Part shown: in pieces, positions 8,558-16,202 of the stretch
Layout: each line of letters opens with the position of its first letter
Position numbering within the stretch: position 1 is the first letter of the stretch
NCBI RefSeq assembly: GCF_008035925.1
Contig: NZ_CP036264.1
Coordinates: 9,830,123 to 9,894,122, forward strand
From: Stieleria maiorica
Lineage (GTDB): Bacteria > Planctomycetota > Planctomycetia > Pirellulales > Pirellulaceae
Direction of reading: 5' to 3'
DNA length: 64,000 nucleotides
Made by a program: the position numbers and the translations under genes
Notes under the pieces: generated by a model
The model's input: only the letters and a program-made list of their open reading frames with translations
What the model was told of the DNA's origin: nothing
Database searches by the model: none

Positions 8558-8639
8558 GTCGCATCCGGTCGGTGAGAGATTCAACCCCGCCGGGCATCGT
8601 AGCGGTCCCACCACCGACCTGCAACAAATCCGACCGCGC

Positions 8640-8987
8640 TCAATCGTCGGCACGGTAGAACACCGCCAGCCAGACCGTCGGTTCGGAGTCCGACGTCCAA
8701 TCGACGCGGTGTTTTCGATGGGCCGGGATCAACAGATGGTCGCCGGCCTTCAGCATCAACGGTTCGGGATCGTCTTCAAAGGACAGTCGGGCTTCGCCGC
8801 TAAGCACGGCGACCCATTCGTGTTCGTCTTGGTCATACCAAAACTCGTCGGGGCTGGATTGTCCGGTCGACACGATGCGTTCGATCCGGACGTGCGGCGA
8901 CGATGCGAGCACCTCGACCCATTCCTTTGCAGTCGATGCGGGCAAATCGCTGAGAAGGTTTTTTAACGTCGTTTCGTTCGCCGTCAT
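8640..8987 (-). CDS. Single-domain cupin protein
   Basis: The product is 115 residues from ATG 8987, which has a GGAG ribosome site about 8 bases upstream. It has one cupin barrel: WYDQDEHEWVAVLSGEARLS with metal-ligand-type His and Glu, then LMLKAGDHLLIPAHRKHRVD. Such proteins are often small sensors or isomerases; no substrate can be assigned. The start overlaps the stop of the zinc-ribbon gene by one base (TGATG), so the two are probably coupled. It ends 82 bp before the dipeptidase start. Confidence 0.85.
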   Translation of the reverse strand: MTANETTLKNLLSDLPASTAKEWVEVLASSPHVRIERIVSTGQSSPDEFWYDQDEHEWVAVLSGEARLSFEDDPEPLMLKAGDHLLIPAHRKHRVDWTSDSEPTVWLAVFYRADD

Positions 8988-9220
8988 CAAGTTACGCTCC
9001 ACTCCGATGAAATCGTTCGCCGGTTGCGCGTCGGCCCGGGGCCTTCCTCCAGGATCCTGACCACGGCGGTGTCGGAAAGCTTTTCGCGGATGGCGTACCC
9101 AAAAACGAACGTGGCGTCGCACTTCGGACAACGAATCATCGCGCCGATCAAGGCCACGTCACCCCGCAATCGGTGGCCGTTGGGACATTGGCACAACATT
9201 CGCTTTTCAGATTCGTCCAT
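8987..9220 (-). CDS. Small zinc-ribbon-like hypothetical protein
   Basis: From ATG 9220 the product is 77 residues, MDESEKRMLCQCPNGHRLRG onward. It has paired Cys sites (CQCPNGH and IRCPKCDATFVFG) spaced like a zinc ribbon, a pattern common in short planctomycete proteins. The C-terminal third has no Cys and is polar. An earlier ATG at 9280 is possible. The one-base overlap with the cupin gene suggests co-expression. No specific role can be assigned. Confidence 0.65.
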   Translation of the reverse strand: MDESEKRMLCQCPNGHRLRGDVALIGAMIRCPKCDATFVFGYAIREKLSDTAVVRILEEGPGPTRNRRTISSEWSVT

Positions 9221-9464
9221 CGCAAGATTCCCGCTACAGCAAACTGTCACATCGATCGCATTCAAACCCCTGCATCCCACTCCCCAAATGAAGAGACGCC
9301 GCGGCGACGGATTTATTTGGTAGATTCTGAAAATATTTCAATCTATTTCAGCTGGGATCGGCGTGGGGCAAAGCTTCGCCGTTTCGCGGACGCCGAGTTC
9401 GGAGAACACGGCGACTCTCAGAACACATCGTCAAGTACGCAAATTCTCAAACAAACGAACTCAG

Positions 9465-10796
9465 ATGACGCGTCCCAATCAAAAAGTGGTCCTTGTCGGA
9501 GGCGGGTTCGCCGGAATCGAGGCCGCCAAGCGGTTGGGCCGATGCGATTGCGTGGACGTCACGATCATCGACAAAAGCAACCACCACGTCTTTCAGCCGT
9601 TGCTGTACCAGGTCGCGATGGCGGGGCTGGATCCGTCGGACATCGCCTCACCGATCCGGTCGATGTTGTCGCCCTATCGCAATGTGCGGACCTTGCTGGC
9701 AAAGGTGACTGATGTAGACGTCGGGCAGCGACTGGTCCACAGCGACGCGGGGAAATTCGAGTTTGATTATCTGGTCATCGCGTGTGGCGCGGTGCACAGC
9801 TATTTCGGCAACGACGACTGGGAACAGCACGCCCCGGGATTAAAGTCGCTTCCCCAAGCGACCGAAATCCGCCGTCGCGTCTTGCTAGCCTTCGAGCAGG
9901 CGGAACGGACCGACGATCCGATCGAACAAAACCACTGGATGACCTTCGTCGTTGTCGGCGGCGGACCGACAGGAGTCGAACTCTCCGGCGCGATCGCCGA
10001 GATGGCACGATACACACTGAAACGCGACTTTCGCTCGATCGATTCCAGTTCGGCGCGCGTGATCCTGGTCCAGGCAGGCGACCGGATTTTGGAGCAGTTC
10101 CCCGACGACCTGTCCGAGTACAGCAAACAGGCGCTCGAAAGCATCGGCGTGGAAGTCCGTTTGGGAGACCTGGTGACGAACGTGACGGATCGCGGTGTGC
10201 AAATCGGAGATCAGTTCTTGAATGCCAGGACCGTGATTTGGGCGGCCGGAGTCCAAGCGAGTCCGCTGGGAAACTCACTCGGTGTGCCGACCGATCGCAG
10301 CGGCCGCGTCCTGGTCGAACCGGACTTATCGATCCCGGGCTACCCGAACGTCTTCGTCGCCGGCGACATGGCGGCGGCCAAAGACAAAGACGGCAACGGA
10401 TTGCCCGGATTGGCGCCGGTCGCGATTCAACAGGGCCGCTATCTCGGCGAATTGATCAGCCGCGAAGCCCAATGCTACATGATCGAACGTCCTGCCCCCG
10501 AACGGTCTCGGTTCAATTACCTGGACAAAGGGCAGATGGCGACGATCGGTCGACGCCGCGCGGTCGCCCAAAGCGGTCGGTTCAAATTGACCGGACGGTT
10601 GGCTTGGCTGGCCTGGTTGTTGATCCACATCGCTTACTTGAACGGATTTCGCAACCGAATGTTCGTCTTCCTTTCCTGGGCTTGGTCCTACCTGACCTTC
10701 GCCCGCGGGGCACGGTTGATCGTGCCCAAGAATTGGCGGATCAAGAAACCATCCGGTGTCCAAAGTGATGTCGGCCGACCCGATGGTGGTTTATGA
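9465..10796 (+). CDS. Type II NADH dehydrogenase (NDH-2)
   Basis: The protein is 443 residues with two Rossmann motifs: VLVGGGFAGIEAAKRLG for FAD near the N-terminus, and FVVVGGGPTGVELSGAIAEM for NADH. ARTVIWAAGVQASPLG and NVFVAGDMAAAKDKDGNGLP complete the family pattern. A C-terminal hydrophobic region, LAWLAWLLIHIAYLNGFRNR then MFVFLSWAWSYLTFARG, is the NDH-2 membrane anchor. It would oxidise NADH and reduce quinone without pumping protons. The ATG at 9465 sits right before the flavin fold; the frame is open to 9363 without similarity. Confidence 0.92.
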   Translation: MTRPNQKVVLVGGGFAGIEAAKRLGRCDCVDVTIIDKSNHHVFQPLLYQVAMAGLDPSDIASPIRSMLSPYRNVRTLLAKVTDVDVGQRLVHSDAGKFEFDYLVIACGAVHSYFGNDDWEQHAPGLKSLPQATEIRRRVLLAFEQAERTDDPIEQNHWMTFVVVGGGPTGVELSGAIAEMARYTLKRDFRSIDSSSARVILVQAGDRILEQFPDDLSEYSKQALESIGVEVRLGDLVTNVTDRGVQIGDQFLNARTVIWAAGVQASPLGNSLGVPTDRSGRVLVEPDLSIPGYPNVFVAGDMAAAKDKDGNGLPGLAPVAIQQGRYLGELISREAQCYMIERPAPERSRFNYLDKGQMATIGRRRAVAQSGRFKLTGRLAWLAWLLIHIAYLNGFRNRMFVFLSWAWSYLTFARGARLIVPKNWRIKKPSGVQSDVGRPDGGL

Positions 10797-10910
10797 TACC
10801 GACCCGGTGGGGATGGCGATGGCGGGGATCGGTATTGGGCATCGTCTGCCCCAAACGCGTGCTGCGGCATCTCAGTTCACACTGGATATCGACCTGCGGG
10901 AGACGGTTCC

Positions 10911-12941
10911 ATGGCTGACTCGATCTTTCGAATAGGCATCTTCTTCATTCTTTGCACGCGATTATCGACGGCAATGGCTGTGGCGCAGTTCCCAGAGCCC
11001 ACAACCGTCACGGCTCAGAGTCCGGCGCAGCGAACCGTGACCGGTCGAATCGTGCTAACGATGCAGCAAGGTCAGTTGGTCGCTACAGAAAAACCCGATC
11101 TGGGCGAGGTCCAGGCCTCGGAATGGTTGACTGCTGATTTCGACGTCGTTAACGGCACCGAAGACGAACTCGTGTTCGACAAAATTGTCAGCACGGTTGA
11201 TCGAGCAGTCCCCGACAGTGGACGGATCAAGCCAGGGGAATCGATGAAAGTTTCCGTGAAGTTTCAGACGCACTCGCGCCCAAACGCACAGCGCGGTGGC
11301 AATTTTCTCGAGTTTCACTGCGACGACGGACGGACGGGATTTGTCCATTACAATTTTTCCTATGCGGCCTATGTCGGGATCGCAAATGATTTTGTGTCGG
11401 TTCCTGTGCAGCATTCGGGTGAAGTCTCCGAAGTGCGTTTCGACGTACCGATCGTGATTGGAGGAAAGCTCACAGAAGGAGACTTTGAGTTCTCTCTCGA
11501 AGGAATCGCCGGACAATTCGAATCGAAGATCGACCCCGACGCCAAACAGCTACAGTGCCAGATCAAACTTGACCAACCGATGTCGTCCGGCCGCTTGCAA
11601 GGCCAAATCGTCGTGCTCGATTTAGCATCCGGATTGATTCGTGAAACGCCGGTCGTTTTAGAAAAGCAAAAACGGCTCGACGTTTTGCCCACTTTTCTTG
11701 AGTTCATCCCTGACCAGTCGGGCAACAATCACATTGCGATGCTCTATGTTCGAGATGTTGCTTTGAATGCTGGTGATGAGCAATTCAAGTGTCATGTGGA
11801 GGCATCGATACTCGGCCATCCTTTTCCGTGCAATGTGTCGTCGATCGAGCATGACTTGATTCGCTGCCGGCTCAAGATCAGCAGTGAGAAGTTCGAAAAG
11901 CTGACTGAGACTGTTTCGCAACGCAGCAGCGAATCACGAGACCCGCAACCGATCGATGCGCAGATAGAGCTGACGACGGGTGAATTCAAGATGACGAGCA
12001 CGATTCCGGTTGCGATTCGAGGGCAAGCGGGATTTCGAGGTGCCCCGATCGACAATCTGTTTGTAATCGACGCCATCAGGACAGGAATGCTGGCGATGGA
12101 ATCCATGTCGCCATTTGACGTTTATGGCGAGACAACGGTGGAACGAAAGTTCGAGGGTGAGCCCAGGAAGGTTTCCGAAGAAACCCGCTTTCGCCTGCTG
12201 GTTGATCGCCAGAATCAAATCGCGGTGTACGCGGTCGAAACCAGGCCCGATCACTTCGCTGTTTTGCGAGGACAAGATCCGACCGGGACCGAATCGGTCA
12301 GCTACCACCGAATGATCGTCGACGGAACGTCGCTCTACGACTCCATGCCCAAGGGCAATCCCCGCGTTCTTGAGTCGTTCAAACAAGCTCTTTCCAAGTC
12401 GGGCATTCCACAGCCCGGCTACTGGGGCGTGACCCAGTTCCCTGGCCATGATGCCGTTCCCAAAGAGCTTGAGCGGCTGGCAATCACAGCGGCCGATCAT
12501 GAAGCAAAATTGACACTCTCTGGCGTTGATGACCAGATGCGTGTCTCGCTATTGATTGATAAACAGCGCGGCGCGATGAGTGAAATTCGAAGTTGGAAAT
12601 ATCGGCTTCCAGAGTATCAGCCAACGGAATTCAAAGTCCAACGATTGAGTCAAGGATCGCCACGCTCGATCGTCGAGCAGACGATCAAGTGGGGTACAAT
12701 TGGAGGGCGCGATGCCCCGAGACTGATCCATTCGGAGTTTGCCGCCATTGAACGCATTGACGACGGCGGCGAAATGAAATTCAAACTGGGAAACGGGTAT
12801 CGGGACACGGAGTTGGCATGGCTAAGTTTTGCTCCCAAACTGTCGGCCGAAACCAGAAGCAAGTACCTGGTCCATACCGTCGAAGAGATTAAAACGTTTA
12901 TCGACGAAGGTAAGATTCAAGGCAAGCGCATTGCCGATTGA
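10911..12941 (+). CDS. Large secreted hypothetical protein with DUF1573-like start
   Basis: This 676-residue protein has an N-terminal signal segment (IGIFFILCTRLSTAMAVAQF). Residues ~40-150 resemble the Ig-like DUF1573 fold: FDVVNGTEDELVFDKIVSTV, then RIKPGESMKVSVKFQTHSRP. The CGC motif often seen there is absent. The rest is beta-rich with no domain I recognise; the part after ~380 (MLAMESMSPFDVYGETTVER) resembles outer-membrane-lipoprotein-type regions that score DNA/lipid carriers, but this is weak. It is probably periplasmic or surface-exposed. It stands alone between NDH-2 and a converging PQQ propeller gene. Confidence 0.75.
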   Translation: MADSIFRIGIFFILCTRLSTAMAVAQFPEPTTVTAQSPAQRTVTGRIVLTMQQGQLVATEKPDLGEVQASEWLTADFDVVNGTEDELVFDKIVSTVDRAVPDSGRIKPGESMKVSVKFQTHSRPNAQRGGNFLEFHCDDGRTGFVHYNFSYAAYVGIANDFVSVPVQHSGEVSEVRFDVPIVIGGKLTEGDFEFSLEGIAGQFESKIDPDAKQLQCQIKLDQPMSSGRLQGQIVVLDLASGLIRETPVVLEKQKRLDVLPTFLEFIPDQSGNNHIAMLYVRDVALNAGDEQFKCHVEASILGHPFPCNVSSIEHDLIRCRLKISSEKFEKLTETVSQRSSESRDPQPIDAQIELTTGEFKMTSTIPVAIRGQAGFRGAPIDNLFVIDAIRTGMLAMESMSPFDVYGETTVERKFEGEPRKVSEETRFRLLVDRQNQIAVYAVETRPDHFAVLRGQDPTGTESVSYHRMIVDGTSLYDSMPKGNPRVLESFKQALSKSGIPQPGYWGVTQFPGHDAVPKELERLAITAADHEAKLTLSGVDDQMRVSLLIDKQRGAMSEIRSWKYRLPEYQPTEFKVQRLSQGSPRSIVEQTIKWGTIGGRDAPRLIHSEFAAIERIDDGGEMKFKLGNGYRDTELAWLSFAPKLSAETRSKYLVHTVEEIKTFIDEGKIQGKRIAD

Positions 12942-13013
12942 CGTCAAACCACTCCCCGGTAAAACGTCGATCAGACGCACCGTTTCACCAAGGTTGCGAG
13001 CATTTCACCGCAC

Positions 13014-14423
13014 TCACTTGGCATCGATGCAATACAGCTTCGATGCGGTACGGAAGTAGACGGCGCCATCGGCGACCGCGGGTGTCGACCACGTCAGCTC
13101 GTCGATTTCGTTGGTCGCAATGACATTTAACTCGTCATCGGGTGCGAGCACGTAGGTCGTTCCGCTGGTGTCGACACAGTAAACCCGATCGCCGCTGGTC
13201 CAGGGAGAGCTCCAAAACGCACGTGCCCGCGGAAGGCGGCTACGATAGACAGTGCTTCCCGTTTCAGCATCGACGCAATGGACCACCCCGCTGCGCCGCT
13301 CGAGCAGATACAGTTTGCCGTTGCAGTAAGCCGGCGACGCCATTTGGATTCCGGAACGCTCGATCTTCCACGCGATGTGCTCGGTTTGTGATTGCCCGGC
13401 CGGCGGAGTGATGTCGCCGCTGCCGCCGGGTTTGATCGCGAACAGGAATCCGCCGCCGTCATCGGCCCCGCCACGGTTGCGGTATTCTGTTCCGACGTAC
13501 AACCGATCGCCGACGGCCAGCGGGGTCGCCGAACTACGGCCCTTGTCCATGTCCAGCTGCCAGAGCAGTGTTCCCGTCTGCGGGTCATAGGAACGGTAAA
13601 ACATTCCGCCGACGATCAACTCGTCACGCCCGCTGTTACTCCAAATGATCGGTGAACTGTACTGGGAGCTTTCCTCGCGAAGCACCCGCCAGAGTTCTTC
13701 ACCAGTCTTGGCATCGATCGCGACCAGGAACGATTGCTGTTCGTTGTCCACCTGCACGAACAGCTTGCCGTCGAACAACACGGGCGAGCTGGAGGTTCCC
13801 CATCCGGCCCGCATCTCATAGCTGCCAAGGTCTTTCTCCCAAACCTTGTTGCCCGCCATGTCAAAACAATACAGTCCCGTCATGCCGAAGTAAGCGTAGA
13901 CGTGATTGCCATCGGTCACGGGGGTTTCGGTCGCATAGGTGTTGGAACTGTGCCGCTCCATCCTGGGACGACCCTCGCGAGCGGTTTGGCGCCAAATCAG
14001 ATCGCCGGTGTTGGCGTCCAGACACATCACTTGCCAGCGGTAGTTCACGCGGGTCAGGTCGTCGCGACGGCTGCCCCCGCCGCCGCTGTATTCTTCCGGG
14101 CCGGTGGAATCGGATTCGGTCAGCGGAACGGCCGCGGTCAAAAACACGCGGTCCTCCCAGACCACGGGGCATGACCAACCCTCGCCGGGCACATCGATCG
14201 ACCAGCGCACGTTGTCGGTCTGCGACCAGCGCTGCGGATGCTCGGTCCCCGCGATCCCGTCCATGCGGTTCCCGCGAAACTGGGACCACTGGTCGGCGGC
14301 CGCGAAACCGCAAAGGCTACTCACGGTGAGGACCATCAGGCAGCCGATCACGCGTTTTTGTGCAGGCATCGTCATCTTTGTGGACATTCCGAGATTCATT
14401 GGCCAATTGGAGTTTTGTTTCAC
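13014..14423 (-). CDS. Secreted PQQ-type beta-propeller protein
   Basis: A signal peptide around RVIGCLMVLTVSSLCGFAAA precedes DQWSQFRGNRMDGIAG, the usual opening of planctomycete PQQ-binding-like propellers. Repeated blades follow, such as VMCLDANTGDLIWRQTAREG, LVAIDAKTGEELWRVLRE and VHCVDAETGSTVYRSR, typical of the BamB-like eight-blade fold. It is likely periplasmic. Several in-frame ATGs lie near the N-terminus (14423, 14387, 14372), and the one nearest the signal peptide may be real. It is not a dehydrogenase with certain function, since no catalytic Asp/Ca site can be assigned. Confidence 0.87.
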   Translation of the reverse strand: MKQNSNWPMNLGMSTKMTMPAQKRVIGCLMVLTVSSLCGFAAADQWSQFRGNRMDGIAGTEHPQRWSQTDNVRWSIDVPGEGWSCPVVWEDRVFLTAAVPLTESDSTGPEEYSGGGGSRRDDLTRVNYRWQVMCLDANTGDLIWRQTAREGRPRMERHSSNTYATETPVTDGNHVYAYFGMTGLYCFDMAGNKVWEKDLGSYEMRAGWGTSSSPVLFDGKLFVQVDNEQQSFLVAIDAKTGEELWRVLREESSQYSSPIIWSNSGRDELIVGGMFYRSYDPQTGTLLWQLDMDKGRSSATPLAVGDRLYVGTEYRNRGGADDGGGFLFAIKPGGSGDITPPAGQSQTEHIAWKIERSGIQMASPAYCNGKLYLLERRSGVVHCVDAETGSTVYRSRLPRARAFWSSPWTSGDRVYCVDTSGTTYVLAPDDELNVIATNEIDELTWSTPAVADGAVYFRTASKLYCIDAK

Positions 14424-14841
14424 ACGGAAGTCAGTGTAGACGACCGACCAGTTTCAGGTGAGATCGCGGCAGTCGTCCGGTGCAGCGGGGGGGAATCGCC
14501 TAAAGGGACCATCCAGCTTAGGGCTGAGGCAAAACGCAAAAAATCAGAATGATCTGACTGGTCGGGTAAGGGGTGGGCGGCGGAGGGTGTACGACGTCCT
14601 TTCTAGGTCGTCGCGCAGAGCCCCACGGGCGACGGCCCGGAAGGGCCATCGTACACCAGAAAACGATCGCCCTAAGCTGGACGGTCCCTAAAGGCTAAAC
14701 ACCAACGTGCGCTGGTGTCCAGGCTTTAGCCGCACACGGTCGCTGCGAAGCAGCATCCCGGGAATCGCTTGCGTCGATTCGGGCTCTTTGGGTCGTGAGA
14801 GCCGTCGAGACGTTATGATATTTCCAAAGGAGATCCCCTCC
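14424..14841. other. Repeat-filled interval between divergent genes
   Basis: No gene is seen. About 270 of these 418 bases are mobile-repeat sequence, described in the next entries. The final ~50 bases carry the AAGGAG ribosome site (14827-14832) of the App1-like gene. Confidence 0.6.
14491..14770. mobile_element. Composite repeat: ~180-bp inverted-repeat element inside palindromic element
   Basis: Bases 14507-14686 form an element with terminal inverted repeats GACCATCCAGCTTAGGGC and GCCCTAAGCTGGACGGTC (one mismatch). It is flanked on both sides by the direct repeat CCTAAAGG (14499-14506 and 14687-14694). The outer sequence matches halves of the ~70-bp palindromic element seen intact at 44800-44868. 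A second, partial palindromic copy continues to about 14770. There is no open frame for a transposase, so it would be a non-autonomous (MITE-like) element. Confidence 0.7.
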
Positions 14842-15966
14842 GTGCCAAATCCTGTCAAGAGCCTCTTCGTCGTCATCCCGATGACGATTGCGATTTCATG
14901 GGCGATCGGTCTGGAACCGGAGTTCGACACGCTCTCGCCCTCGACGTTGAAGCCCGATGAAGCGATCTTGTTCTACCCGACCTACGGACATTTCGACAAA
15001 CAGACCCGGTCGTGGCGGTTCGACGTGCACGGAAAGGTCTTTGAGCCCGAAGACAGTTCGTTCAAGCGGGCGGCGCTGATCGCGGCCTTGAAATCCTCGG
15101 CGGGCCTGAACAACGACATCGACCCAAAGTCCTTTCGCGAGGACCGCATTCGGCCGTTCTTGGTCGATAACGAACGAGGAAAATCGGTCACCGTCGACGT
15201 CGCCGGCAAACAATATTCCGCGGGAACCTCGCAGCCCAATGGACACTTTCTCAGCTCCCTGTCTTCCGCTGCCGATCCATGGCACGGCGGTCGCTCCGAA
15301 AACCAGGTCGCGGTGCTGAAAGCCGTCCTTCCGCGCGGGGATTCCAGATCGTTCCGCGGGCGCGTGCATCTGATCACGCCGCAAGGACTGTCGGTGATCT
15401 CCGACATCGACGACACGATCAAGGACTCCCAGGTGACGGACAAATCCGAACTGCTGAAGAATACCTTTCTACGAGACTTCCAGGCGGTGGCGGGGATGTC
15501 GCCGCTGTACGCCGGTCTGCACGACCGCGGGGCCGCGTTTCATTACGTCTCGGGAAGTCCTTGGCAACTGTATCAACCCTTGGAACGATTTCTGTCCGAT
15601 GCGGGATTTCCCAAAGGCACGTTTCACCTGAAGTTCTTTCGCTTGACCGACTCCAGCGGACTGGGGCTGCTCTCGTCTCAGCAGTCGATGAAAATCGCCG
15701 CGATCACTCCGATCTTGAAATCGTTTCCCGAACGTCGCTTCCTCCTGTTCGGCGATACGGGAGAACAAGACCCGGAGATCTACGGTCAACTGGCGCGCGA
15801 CTTTCCGGACCAGATCTTCGGTATCTTCCTTCGCAACGTGACTTCGGCCGAATCGACCGACCGGCGATATCAGGTCGCATTGGACGGTGTTTCGAAAGAA
15901 CGCTGGATGCTGTTTGATGACGTGGCGCAAGTCCAACAGCGGGTCGATGAAATGACGCGGAAGTGA
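14842..15966 (+). CDS. App1-like phosphatidate phosphatase domain protein (DUF2183)
   Basis: The C-terminal half carries the App1/DUF2183 HAD-like core: LSVISDIDDTIKDSQVTDKS with the catalytic DxD, AAFHYVSGSPWQLYQP, and RRFLLFGDTGEQDPEIYGQL. Family members dephosphorylate phosphatidate or other lipid phosphates. An N-terminal hydrophobic segment (SLFVVIPMTIAISWAIG) suggests export or membrane anchoring. GTG 14842 is preferred because an AAGGAG site lies 9 bases upstream; ATG 14815 would add nine residues. Residues ~45-190 are an N-terminal region common in bacterial members. Confidence 0.85.
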   Translation: MPNPVKSLFVVIPMTIAISWAIGLEPEFDTLSPSTLKPDEAILFYPTYGHFDKQTRSWRFDVHGKVFEPEDSSFKRAALIAALKSSAGLNNDIDPKSFREDRIRPFLVDNERGKSVTVDVAGKQYSAGTSQPNGHFLSSLSSAADPWHGGRSENQVAVLKAVLPRGDSRSFRGRVHLITPQGLSVISDIDDTIKDSQVTDKSELLKNTFLRDFQAVAGMSPLYAGLHDRGAAFHYVSGSPWQLYQPLERFLSDAGFPKGTFHLKFFRLTDSSGLGLLSSQQSMKIAAITPILKSFPERRFLLFGDTGEQDPEIYGQLARDFPDQIFGIFLRNVTSAESTDRRYQVALDGVSKERWMLFDDVAQVQQRVDEMTRK

Positions 15967-16202
15967 CGGCGTGTCGCCGGTGATCATGTGGCACAGTTCT
16001 TGCATTGCCGCGTCGCGGTTCACGCTTCGGTAAGGACGCATTCTTTTTATCAGCGGGGGCTGGTTGACGCCCGAGTCGATCTTCCGTTTGTGCTAGATTC
16101 TCCCTTACGCTTATCACTGAAAACGGTCCCGCTTTCAGTTCATCACTCGACGTCGCACGCACACGTTCGCACTTCCGAGCGTGTCAAGAAGGAACACACA
16201 CC
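15967..16202. other. Intergenic region upstream of the pyrophosphatase gene
   Basis: No gene is seen. It contains the sigma-54-type promoter match listed below. It also has a TGTGCTAGATT stretch near 16087-16097 that resembles an extended -10 without a clear -35, and an AAGGAAC ribosome site before ATG 16203. Confidence 0.4.
15989..16004 (+). promoter_or_regulatory. Sigma-54-type -24/-12 promoter match upstream of hppA
   Basis: TGGCACAGTTCTTGCA matches the sigma-54 consensus TGGCAC-N5-TTGCA. The GG and GC pairs are exactly 10 bases apart, as required. It would start transcription near 16015 and give a leader of about 190 bases before the pyrophosphatase ATG. No enhancer-binding activator gene or rpoN is in the window. 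Confidence 0.55.

Noticed and set aside
9184-9199. Sigma-54-like TGGCACAACATTCGCT upstream of NDH-2
   Set aside because: It has a mismatch in the -12 element and lies in the coding region of the zinc-ribbon gene, so chance is more likely.
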